A stretch of DNA of 12,935 nt, taken from JADZEJ01 sp964426815. Its GTDB lineage: Bacteria; Patescibacteriota; Patescibacteriia; 2-12-FULL-60-25. The position numbers and the translations under genes were made by a program. Positions 6,350-12,929 of the stretch are shown one piece after another; the stretch's first letter is position 1, and every line of letters starts with the position of its first letter. The notes beneath the pieces were generated by a model, which saw only the letters and a program-made list of their open reading frames with translations, did no database searches and was not told where the DNA came from. The stretch covers positions 1-12,935 of the forward strand of contig CAYRRZ010000028.1 in the NCBI GenBank assembly GCA_964426815.1, given 5' to 3'.

Positions 6350-8896
6350 ATGCATGACAAAATCACTATAAAAGGGGCTCGCGAGCATAATTTGAAGAAT
6401 ATTTCGCTTGAGCTTCCACGCAATAAGATGACCGTGTTTACCGGGGTTTCTGGTTCCGGCAAATCATCTTTGGCTTTTGATACGATTTTTGCCGAAGGTC
6501 AACGCCGCTATGTTGAATCCTTGTCAGCCTATGCGCGCCAATTTTTAGGCCAGATGGACAAACCAGATGTCGATGAAATCGAAGGCTTGTCACCAGCTAT
6601 TTCGATTGACCAAAAAGCGCATAGTGCTAACCCACGTTCAACCGTCGCGACCATCACCGAAATTTATGACTATTTGCGTGTGCTGTATGCGCGCATTGGT
6701 CATCCACATTGTCCCATTGACGATAAGCCAATTCGTAAGATGACGGTTGATGAAATGGTTGATGTGGTTTTGAAACGCACCATTGATAGCCACTCTAAAC
6801 CAGACGAAATCAAAAAGCGAAAATCCAAAGATTCGACAAATGAAATTACCGTGCTGGCTCCGGTCGTCCGCGGTCGAAAAGGGGAGTATCACCAACTCAT
6901 GCAAGATTTGTATGAAGCTGGTTTTTTGGAAGTTCGTTTAGATGGTCAGCTCAAGTCATTACGTGATCGCGTTGACTTATCGCGCTATCAACAACATACA
7001 ATTGAAGTAGTGGTTGATCGCGTGCCGCTCGCTTGGCCCGTCGAAGGCAATAATCAAATGCGTTCCCGTTTAGCTGAAGCAATTGCCTCAGCTATTGATC
7101 GCGCCGATGGCACAGTTGTCATCATCATGGATGATAAGTCCGAGCATCTCATGTCCTCGCGTTTTTCTTGTCCGGAACATGATTTTGCTTTTCCAGAAAT
7201 CGAGCCACGTTTATTTTCGTTTAATTCGCCTTATGGCGCTTGTCCAACCTGTAATGGTTTAGGCACCAAGTTTTTGTTCTCCGAAGAAGAATGTGAAGCC
7301 TGTAAAGGCGCGCGTCTCCGCACCGAGGCCTTATTTGTCTATGTCGGCGGGATGAATATCGTCACCTCGACATCGCTTACCATCGACAAAGCCTTGGAAC
7401 AATTCGTGATGCTTGATTTGAATGAAAATGAAAAGAAAATTGCCGCGCCCGTCATGCGCGAAATTACCTCGCGTCTTCAATTCTTGATGGATGTTGGTTT
7501 GCATTATCTGACCTTGAATCGCATGGCTGGTTCATTGTCTGGTGGCGAAGCGCAGCGTATTCGCTTGGCATCACAAATCGGTTCGCATCTTGTCGGTGCT
7601 TTGTATGTGCTCGATGAACCAACGATTGGTTTGCATCAACGCGATAATGCCAAATTGATTCAGACTCTCGAAAAACTGCGCGATGCTGGCAATACGATTA
7701 TCGTGGTTGAACATGATGAAGACACGATTGCGGCGGCAGATTACTTGGTTGATATTGGTCCAGGTGCAGGTAAATACGGTGGCGAAGTCATGGCTGCAGG
7801 TCCAATGCCGCAAGTGCTGCAAAACAAAAAGAGTGATACCTGTGCGTATTTGCGTGGTGACAAAAAAATCGCCATGGGCAAACCACGCGGCGCAACCAAA
7901 CAAGTTTTGACCATTCGCAAAGCCTCAGAAAATAATCTCAAAAATGTCACCGTCAAAATTCCGCTCAAGCGCTTTGTGTGTGTGACGGGCGTGTCTGGTT
8001 CTGGAAAATCAACCTTGATGATTGATGTCTTGTACCGCGCACTCGCACAACGCTTGCACGGCTCCACCGCAAAACCAGGTAAGCATCAAGAGATCGAAGG
8101 CATCGACTGGATGGATAAAATTGTCGATGTTGATCAGGGCGCAATCGGTCGTACACCCCGTTCAAATCCCGCAACCTATACCGGCATTTGGGATCATGTA
8201 CGTGAATTATTTGCTTTGACGCCAGAGGCTCGCATGCGTGGCTATAAGCAAGGTCGTTTTTCATTCAATGTTCCTGGGGGACGCTGTGAAAATTGTCAGG
8301 GTCATGGGCAGATCGCAATCGAAATGCATTTCTTGCCAACCGTGTATGTGCCTTGTGATGTGTGTAAAGGCCGTCGTTTTGATCGCGAAACCTTGGACGT
8401 GGAATATCGCGACAAGAATATTTCTCAAGTCCTGCACATGAATGTCGACGAAGCGAATGAATTCTTCAAAGACATTCCGCCTATTCATGACAAGACGCAG
8501 ATTCTCAAAGAAGTTGGTTTGGGCTATATCGAACTTGGACAATCCGCAACTACATTATCTGGCGGTGAAGCGCAACGTATCAAACTCGCGACCGAACTTT
8601 CTAAGCGTGACACCGGAAACACCTTCTATCTGTTAGACGAACCAACCACGGGTTTGCATTTTGAAGATATCAATAAATTATTGAATGTATTGCAAAAGCT
8701 GGTCTCACGTGGAAATTCCGTTGTTGTCATCGAACATAATCTCGACGTGATTAAGAATGCGGACTGGATCATTGATATGGGTCCCGAAGGGGGAGAGGGC
8801 GGCGGTAGAGTTGTCGCCGAAGGTACGCCGCAAGAAATTTCTGAGAATCCAAAGAGTATTACGGGACAATTCTTGAAGAGATATTTTAAGGAGTAA
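6350..8896 (+). CDS. uvrA: Excinuclease ABC subunit A (UvrA), shortened form
   Basis: UvrA is the dimeric ABC-type ATPase that finds bulky DNA lesions and loads UvrB in nucleotide excision repair. The 848-residue product carries two ATPase modules: Walker A GVSGSGKS (32-39), signature LSGGEAQR (396-403) and Walker B VLDEPTIGLH (420-429) in the first; Walker A 547-554, signature 736-743 and LLDEPTTGLH in the second. The second zinc finger is complete (C646, C649, C669, C672). The first has C274-P-E-H277 where CPxC is usual, with C298 and C301, so one ligand may be His. About 100 residues normally found between GLG and the CxxCxGxRLR motif (here C315, C318) are missing, which explains the short length against about 940. 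I chose ATG 6350 over TTG 6341 by family N-termini (KITIKGAREHNLKNI). The gene is followed 14 nt later by uvrC. Confidence 0.96.
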   Translation: MHDKITIKGAREHNLKNISLELPRNKMTVFTGVSGSGKSSLAFDTIFAEGQRRYVESLSAYARQFLGQMDKPDVDEIEGLSPAISIDQKAHSANPRSTVATITEIYDYLRVLYARIGHPHCPIDDKPIRKMTVDEMVDVVLKRTIDSHSKPDEIKKRKSKDSTNEITVLAPVVRGRKGEYHQLMQDLYEAGFLEVRLDGQLKSLRDRVDLSRYQQHTIEVVVDRVPLAWPVEGNNQMRSRLAEAIASAIDRADGTVVIIMDDKSEHLMSSRFSCPEHDFAFPEIEPRLFSFNSPYGACPTCNGLGTKFLFSEEECEACKGARLRTEALFVYVGGMNIVTSTSLTIDKALEQFVMLDLNENEKKIAAPVMREITSRLQFLMDVGLHYLTLNRMAGSLSGGEAQRIRLASQIGSHLVGALYVLDEPTIGLHQRDNAKLIQTLEKLRDAGNTIIVVEHDEDTIAAADYLVDIGPGAGKYGGEVMAAGPMPQVLQNKKSDTCAYLRGDKKIAMGKPRGATKQVLTIRKASENNLKNVTVKIPLKRFVCVTGVSGSGKSTLMIDVLYRALAQRLHGSTAKPGKHQEIEGIDWMDKIVDVDQGAIGRTPRSNPATYTGIWDHVRELFALTPEARMRGYKQGRFSFNVPGGRCENCQGHGQIAIEMHFLPTVYVPCDVCKGRRFDRETLDVEYRDKNISQVLHMNVDEANEFFKDIPPIHDKTQILKEVGLGYIELGQSATTLSGGEAQRIKLATELSKRDTGNTFYLLDEPTTGLHFEDINKLLNVLQKLVSRGNSVVVIEHNLDVIKNADWIIDMGPEGGEGGGRVVAEGTPQEISENPKSITGQFLKRYFKE

Positions 8897-8910
8897 AATA
8901 CGCTGTAGGT

Positions 8911-10170
8911 ATGTTCCCCGAATACGTCAAAATCAAAAACAATGAGCTCCCGGATAGCCCGGGGGTGTATTTGATGAAGGATGAAAACGGGAAAATCATC
9001 TATGTTGGTAAGGCGACTTCGCTCAAGCGGCGCGTTTCTTCATATTTTCAACGTCCGCATGATGCGCGTATTCAGCAAATGGTGAGCGAGATTCGCAGTA
9101 TCGACTATATCCAAAAGCCGACCGCGATCGAGGCTTTGATTCTTGAAGCGAACCTGATCAAGTTTCATTGGCCGCCATTCAATATCCGCGAGAAAGATAA
9201 TAAAAGTTTTTTGTATCTTGTGGTGACGAATGAAGATTTTCCAAAACCAAAATTGATTCGCGGAACTGATTTAGAAGACGATGCGTCCAAAAAATACAAA
9301 GCCGTTTTTGGACCATATACCTCCGGTCGTTCTTTGCGTGCCGCACTTGAAATCGTGCGTAAAATTATTCCGTGGTCTACCTGTACGCCAGGTCAAAAGC
9401 GCGCCTGTTTTTATTACCATCTCAAGCAATGTCCGGGCGTCTGTATCGGCGCGGTGACAAAGGCAGAATATGCCAAGGTTGTGAAAGACTTTATCCGCTT
9501 TTTTGAAGGCAAGGTTGAAGATGTCTTGAAGTCCTACAAAAAGCAGATGCAGAAGCTTGCTAAAGAAAAGAAATTTGAAGAAGCGGCTGCACTCCGTGAT
9601 CGCATTTTTGCGCTTGAGCATATCAATGATATTGCGGTCATGAAGCGCGAAGAGGATGACTATGAAGGAAAAGAAGTGCCAACTGGTCTGCCGGTAAACA
9701 TCTTTGGTCGCATTGAAGGCTATGATATTTCTCACGTCTCCGGAACGTCGATGGTGTCGTCCATGGTTGTATTTGAAAATGGCGCACCAGCTAAAAGTGA
9801 ATATCGCAAATTCCATATTCGTCACGGGCAGGGGAATAATGATGTGCTTTCCATGCAAGAAACTCTCGCACGCCGTTTTCGTAATTCCTGGAAAAAACCA
9901 GACTTGATTTTGATTGATGGCGGATTGCCTCAAGTCAATGCCGCACGCGACATTGTGCATCGACAATTAAAGTTACACATTCCCGTGATCGGTATTGCCA
10001 AAGGCCCTGATCGTGATCGCGATGATCTTGTTTTTCATGAACAAGATCCAGATGTGATTCGTTTGTATAAACAATATCTTCCGCTGCTTGCACGTGTGCG
10101 CGATGAGGCGCATCGGTTTGCGATTACGTTTCATCGAACCGTCCGCTCACGGACGATGCGAGGAGAATAG
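8911..10170 (+). CDS. uvrC: Excinuclease ABC subunit C (UvrC), lacking the C-terminal HhH domain
   Basis: UvrC makes the two incisions around a lesion in the UvrB-DNA complex. The 419-residue product has the GIY-YIG nuclease for the 3' cut (GVY at 18-20, YVG at 31-33, R40/R41, catalytic E79), four cysteines placed as the family's iron-sulfur ligands (C158, C166, C174, C178), a UVR helical pair that contacts UvrB (about 208-236, KKFEEAAALRDRI) and the RNase H-like nuclease for the 5' cut (D272 in GYDIS, D336 in LIDGG, H401 in EAHRFAITFHR). It stops at VRSRTMRGE, where other UvrC proteins (about 600 residues) continue into the tandem helix-hairpin-helix domain that binds DNA. No frameshifted HhH remnant is visible downstream. 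It is probably co-transcribed with uvrA. Confidence 0.94.
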   Translation: MFPEYVKIKNNELPDSPGVYLMKDENGKIIYVGKATSLKRRVSSYFQRPHDARIQQMVSEIRSIDYIQKPTAIEALILEANLIKFHWPPFNIREKDNKSFLYLVVTNEDFPKPKLIRGTDLEDDASKKYKAVFGPYTSGRSLRAALEIVRKIIPWSTCTPGQKRACFYYHLKQCPGVCIGAVTKAEYAKVVKDFIRFFEGKVEDVLKSYKKQMQKLAKEKKFEEAAALRDRIFALEHINDIAVMKREEDDYEGKEVPTGLPVNIFGRIEGYDISHVSGTSMVSSMVVFENGAPAKSEYRKFHIRHGQGNNDVLSMQETLARRFRNSWKKPDLILIDGGLPQVNAARDIVHRQLKLHIPVIGIAKGPDRDRDDLVFHEQDPDVIRLYKQYLPLLARVRDEAHRFAITFHRTVRSRTMRGE

Positions 10171-10177
10171 GCGGGGA

Positions 10178-10205
10178 TTGACAAAAAGAGAAAAAATGCT
10201 AGGGT
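10178..10205 (+). promoter_or_regulatory. Promoter of the first right-end paralog
   Basis: A perfect -35 TTGACA (10178-10183), a 16-nt spacer and TAGGGT (10200-10205) preceded by TG at 10197-10198 (extended -10). It starts 7 nt after the uvrC stop. The leader holds a hairpin (CGCTTT 10211-10216 with AAAGCG 10240-10245, inner AGGCA/TGCCT), unlike the leaders of the next two genes. Confidence 0.7.
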
Positions 10206-10268
10206 TTCCTCGCTTTTGTTTGAGGCATTCTGCCTTGAGAAAGCGCCGCCCTTTCCTAAGAGGACAAC

Positions 10269-10820
10269 ATGTTTCGAAATGGGAAAATCGGACGGAAAGC
10301 CACCTTGGAGCAGGCACATACGCTTGCTCGAATCACCGCCCTGGTTGAGTACGCGAGTATATACCAGGGCCTAGAGGAGCTTTGCACCCCCCAGGGGACG
10401 AGCTCGCTCCTTTCAGATCAGCTCCTCGGCTATACGCCTTGGAGTGAGTCAGATGCGTCCCGACAGCCTGCGGTGATCGGTACATACGAAGCGAAGTTCG
10501 AGGTTTTTCTGGCAGCCTGGACTGATCAGATGCTGCCAGAATTCGTGTGGGAAAAGATTCATGTCGAGGGACGGTTGCGTCCCGCGAATATCCTCGAGCT
10601 GATTGCTTTCACCAAAGCCTTTCAGGCAGATCAATGGCCGTTCTTCAGTCTAGTGGGGAGTTACAAGGGCGGTTCATACGAGCAGGACAATCGCGTGGGT
10701 TCGCTCTATCCAGTTGCAGAGTGTGATCCATTTGCCGCCGCTAGACGCCACATTCGACTCGCTGGCTTGCCCAATTTTTACAAGGAGAAGAATCTGTTCT
10801 TCCTCCTGGTACAGAAATAG
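10269..10820 (+). CDS. Hypothetical protein, first of three tandem paralogs
   Basis: The product is 183 residues with no signal or membrane segment. The ATG is supported by AAGAGG (10258-10263) 5 nt upstream. The N-terminal part is helical (ATLEQAHTLARITALVEYA) and the middle is aromatic-rich. From about residue 105 it shares a C-terminal domain with the two downstream genes: RPANILELIAF then TKAF, WPFFSLVGS (123-131), LYPVAE (147-152) and a final NLFFLLVQK. The third gene has HPATHLEAYEF then QKAY, FWIVALGS, VVPFVAV and ARFLFVRN in the same order. I know no function for this family. It is a monocistronic unit with its own TTGACA promoter upstream and a strong terminator directly after the stop. 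Confidence 0.75.
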   Translation: MFRNGKIGRKATLEQAHTLARITALVEYASIYQGLEELCTPQGTSSLLSDQLLGYTPWSESDASRQPAVIGTYEAKFEVFLAAWTDQMLPEFVWEKIHVEGRLRPANILELIAFTKAFQADQWPFFSLVGSYKGGSYEQDNRVGSLYPVAECDPFAAARRHIRLAGLPNFYKEKNLFFLLVQK

Positions 10821-10830
10821 CAGCCAGCTC

Positions 10831-10856
10831 ACCCCTCTCATGAGGGGTTGTTTTTT
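10831..10856 (+). terminator. Intrinsic terminator of the first paralog
   Basis: ACCCCTC (10831-10837) and GAGGGGT (10842-10848) form a 7-bp stem with loop TCAT, followed by GTTTTTT. It lies 10 nt after the stop at 10820. Confidence 0.9.
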
Positions 10857-10878
10857 ATAAAAAACAGAGACGAGAATC

Positions 10879-10907
10879 TTGACAAAGTCAGTATTTTCTT
10901 GTATTTC
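10879..10907 (+). promoter_or_regulatory. Promoter of the second paralog
   Basis: A perfect -35 TTGACA (10879-10884), a 17-nt spacer and TATTTC (10902-10907). The TTG of this -35 box is also the first in-frame start-like codon of the downstream reading frame, but it lies upstream of the transcription start, so it cannot be the translation start. Confidence 0.65.
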
Positions 10908-10933
10908 AGAGGCCGATCCTTATAAAAACGATT

Positions 10934-11061
10934 CAAAAACGGCTTTATCGAGAGAATGTGAAATTGTCTCAATCAAGCCGTTTTTGTATCAGGTTTGTTG
11001 GATGATGTGTGGTTACATCATTTGGCAAGCCAACGGCAAACAGAAAGACGTTGTTCGCTGC
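10934..11061 (+). promoter_or_regulatory. Structured 5' leader, copy 1 (candidate cis-regulatory RNA)
   Basis: A perfect 12-bp stem, CAAAAACGGCTT (10934-10945) with AAGCCGTTTTTG (10975-10986), is extended by GAGA (10950-10953) with TCTC (10967-10970) around a 13-nt loop. Downstream, TTGG (11022-11025) and CCAA (11030-11033) form a small second hairpin. The second copy before the next gene keeps both hairpins, the words CGAGAGAA and TGTCTCA, the ATTTGG...CCAACGG segment, and exactly 75 nt between the G ending the GTTTTTG arm and the ATG. The U-rich right arm could act as a weak terminator, so attenuation is possible; the ligand or trigger is unknown. Confidence 0.65.
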
Positions 11062-11829
11062 ATGTCGAAGTCTACGTTTCATACCTCGACTAACGGTAGG
11101 AGTCTTGTCCACAACCTCTTCAGCCCGACGGATCGGCAGCTCGCGCGCATGCGTGAGTGGAACGAGGAGTTCAACTGGGGTTTTACGTCAGAAGAGTTCG
11201 CCAAGATAGAGAAGTCCATTCCGGCCTGGCCTGATGAAGAATTGGTCGGGGTCGTCCTGGTTCCATATCTTCCGAGCCTGCCGAAAGACATCAAGAGCAA
11301 GATGCGGATTCCTTCTGGTAAAGACTACTCCGCCATCCCGGAGCAAGGCTTCGAGAGAACCATGGCTGAGCTGTGGTGGCTAGCTACGATGCAATATCCA
11401 TCGTTGGCTGTTGATGTTAGTTGTTCGATGCTTGTACCGGGGGCACTCACCCTTATACACGGTGCAACATTCACTCCTGGCCTTCGTTGGGAAGTGATTG
11501 ACTTCGGTGCGAACCTCGGTTGTTACATCGGAAGGAGTAGGGACGCTGAGCGTTCGCCGCATGCTGGGGTGCTTGCGGCAGCCGCACTCCATCCCTCGTT
11601 GCTTACAAGCCTTGCGGAAAAAAAACAGAAGGTCTGGATTCCTGGTTGTGGTTTTAAGGAGTCGAGTCGGCTAGATCAGCACGATGTGGACCAGGTTCCT
11701 ATGGTGGTGATCCACGAGGCGTATAACGGTGGAGAAGAGCTGTGGCTGCGTGGAGTTTGGAATCGTATGTGCAGCCCTGGTGCATATATTCCACAGTTCT
11801 ACGGTACGGAGCCGTTCTTTAACCTTTAA
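11062..11829 (+). CDS. Hypothetical protein, second of three tandem paralogs
   Basis: The product is 255 residues from ATG at 11062. Longer frames from TTG 10879 or ATG 11002/11005 run through the promoter or the structured leader. ATG 11062 lies at exactly the same distance from the leader hairpin as the well-supported start of the third gene, although no Shine-Dalgarno is visible. The N-terminal region has FNWGFTSEEFAKIEKSIPAW (37-56) and LVGVVLVPYLPSLP (61-74). The middle has LRWEVIDFGANLG (141-153). The C-terminal domain (about 166-247) has SPHAGVLAAAALHPSL, VWIPGCG (191-197) and QVPMVV (211-216), matching the layout of its two neighbours. No signal peptide or membrane helix is seen. From memory, similar motifs recur in uncharacterised Patescibacteria proteins; not verified. 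Confidence 0.75.
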   Translation: MSKSTFHTSTNGRSLVHNLFSPTDRQLARMREWNEEFNWGFTSEEFAKIEKSIPAWPDEELVGVVLVPYLPSLPKDIKSKMRIPSGKDYSAIPEQGFERTMAELWWLATMQYPSLAVDVSCSMLVPGALTLIHGATFTPGLRWEVIDFGANLGCYIGRSRDAERSPHAGVLAAAALHPSLLTSLAEKKQKVWIPGCGFKESSRLDQHDVDQVPMVVIHEAYNGGEELWLRGVWNRMCSPGAYIPQFYGTEPFFNL

Positions 11830-11838
11830 CGGTAGCTT

Positions 11839-11890
11839 AAAGCGTTTGTGAATCGGGGTTGTAAGACCTTGGTTCCGAACGCTTGTTTTT
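11839..11890 (+). terminator. Intrinsic terminator of the second paralog
   Basis: The outer stem is AAGCGTT with AACGCTT, the inner stems are GAATC with GGTTC and GGGGT with ACCTT (some G-T pairs), and the loop is TGTAAG. GTTTTT follows at 11885-11890. It lies 10 nt after the stop at 11829. Confidence 0.75.
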
Positions 11891-11911
11891 ATACAGAAAG
11901 GCACCGTAATA

Positions 11912-11940
11912 TTGACAAAACCCCCATTTTATACTAGGTT
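11912..11940 (+). promoter_or_regulatory. Promoter of the third paralog
   Basis: A perfect -35 TTGACA (11912-11917), a 17-nt spacer and TAGGTT (11935-11940). The spacing from promoter to leader hairpin (about 57 nt from -35 to stem) is nearly the same as in the second paralog (55 nt). Confidence 0.7.
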
Positions 11941-11965
11941 TATTTATTGCTATTTGAGCTAACAT

Positions 11966-12094
11966 GTTCGAAAACAGCTTAAACGAGAGAAGTATTTTGT
12001 CTCATATAAGCCGTTTTTGAACACAGGGAAAACCAAAACTGCGCATGTGGCGTGGATTTGGATAAACCAACGGTATTGAGAACAGGAGGGTTAT
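11966..12094 (+). promoter_or_regulatory. Structured 5' leader, copy 2 (candidate cis-regulatory RNA)
   Basis: GTTCGAAAACAGCTTA (11966-11981) pairs with TAAGCCGTTTTTGAAC (12007-12022): 16 positions with one A-C mismatch and one G-U pair. GAGA (11985-11988) with TCTC (12000-12003) extends it around an 11-nt loop. TTGG (12058-12061) and CCAA (12067-12070) form the second small hairpin; its loop differs in length and sequence from copy 1 while the stem is kept. A strong Shine-Dalgarno AGGAGG (12084-12089) follows, 5 nt before the ATG. In copy 1 the Shine-Dalgarno is not conserved. Confidence 0.65.
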
Positions 12095-12781
12095 ATGACA
12101 AATCTTTTCAAGCTCGGTTTTGATCAGGTTTCCGATTTGATGAATGTTCTGGTGGCCGCTAAATTCACTCCGGAAATGGCAAGAATGGTCATCAAATTTC
12201 CGACATTGGCAACGGCCATTGTCGAGGCAGCCAGTCGCGAGATGCAAAAGGAAATGTATTACCAAGCTCCGAACGCCGATGCGAGAGCAGAGGACATTGA
12301 GCTCGGCGAAGGTGAATATCTCGTCTATGTTACCTACGCACCACTGCCCACGCGTGTCGAACTTGTGAAAGAGTTCGGGGAACATAGAGCCGCAAAGATT
12401 TTCGATGGTCGCCCATTCGAGAAGCATACTTCGCGCGTGGGCACTGCCGAGATCCCCGGAAACAAAATCTTCCTAGTGAAACATTTCAACCGGGAGATCA
12501 AGTCCGAAGAGGCGATCGCTGAGATGGGGAGGCTCGGCTATCACCCAGCAACACATCTCGAAGCCTATGAATTTCAAAAGGCATATCCTCAGTTGCAGCG
12601 TAAGTTCTGGATCGTCGCCTTGGGTTCTTTGGCCATGCGCAAAGAGGGCCGCTCCGTGGTTCCCTTCGTAGCGGTCCTAAGTGGTCGTGGCTCGCGCTGT
12701 TTCGGTAATCACCGCTTCGGCAGGCCCGGTGATGATAGTGATTGGGGTCCGCACGCTCGATTCCTGTTCGTCCGCAACTAG
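12095..12781 (+). CDS. Hypothetical protein, third of three tandem paralogs
   Basis: The product is 228 residues, and the start is fixed by a near-perfect AGGAGG. The N-terminal half is helical (VSDLMNVLVAAKFTPEMAR and ATAIVEAASREMQKEM), followed by a strand-rich middle (GEYLVYVTYAPLP, NKIFLVKHFNRE). The C-terminal domain (about 150-228) has HPATHLEAYEFQKAYPQL, FWIVALGS (171-178), VVPFVAV (188-194), an Arg/Gly-rich stretch (SGRGSRCFGNHRFGRPG) and the ending WGPHARFLFVRN. That ending recalls the closing strand of formylglycine-generating-enzyme or C-type-lectin-like folds, which is a guess. No signal peptide or membrane segment is seen. It is monocistronic, with its own promoter, structured leader and terminator. 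Confidence 0.78.
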   Translation: MTNLFKLGFDQVSDLMNVLVAAKFTPEMARMVIKFPTLATAIVEAASREMQKEMYYQAPNADARAEDIELGEGEYLVYVTYAPLPTRVELVKEFGEHRAAKIFDGRPFEKHTSRVGTAEIPGNKIFLVKHFNREIKSEEAIAEMGRLGYHPATHLEAYEFQKAYPQLQRKFWIVALGSLAMRKEGRSVVPFVAVLSGRGSRCFGNHRFGRPGDDSDWGPHARFLFVRN

Positions 12782-12794
12782 GAGTTGGTCTCTC

Positions 12795-12850
12795 GGCGCT
12801 TTCAGAATCTCGATCTTCGGATCTTGCTTCTGGGAGCGCCTTTTGTATTT
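12795..12850 (+). terminator. Intrinsic terminator of the third paralog
   Basis: GGCGCT (12795-12800) with AGCGCC (12835-12840) forms the base; TTCAGAA with TTCTGGG (including G-T pairs) extends it; GATC-TTCG-GATC makes the tip. TTTTGTATTT follows (12841-12850). It lies 13 nt after the stop at 12781. Confidence 0.8.
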
Positions 12851-12881
12851 GGGAAAATTGCTTTCCTCCCTCCTTTCACAC

Positions 12882-12890
12882 TTATCCACA
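12882..12890 (+). promoter_or_regulatory. Perfect DnaA box
   Basis: TTATCCACA matches the consensus DnaA-binding nonamer exactly. It lies 11 nt before the -35 of the promoter at 12901-12929, in a non-coding stretch after a terminator. A single box can occur by chance; its place before a promoter makes a role in controlling the next gene, or an origin nearby, possible. Confidence 0.5.
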
Positions 12891-12900
12891 TCCCAAACCC

Positions 12901-12929
12901 TTGTTTTTGGTCGAGTTGTGGCATAGAAT
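12901..12929 (+). promoter_or_regulatory. Promoter for a gene beyond the right edge
   Basis: TTGTTT (12901-12906), a 17-nt spacer and TAGAAT (12924-12929). The -10 matches well, the -35 only in TTG. The gene it would drive lies outside the window. Confidence 0.45.

Noticed and set aside
9271..9966. Leftward 231-codon open frame
   Set aside because: It lies wholly inside uvrC on the other strand. Its translation is composition-biased with no motif, whereas uvrC motifs are certain.
10171..12850. CRISPR array or phage-like repeats in the accessory region
   Set aside because: The repeats found are two leaders about 1 kb apart, not regularly spaced direct repeats with spacers, and no cas or phage genes are present.
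12677..12889. Leftward 70-codon open frame with a charged N-terminus
   Set aside because: It overlaps the end of the third paralog and runs through its terminator hairpin. It has no promoter or ribosome binding site and no recognisable domain.
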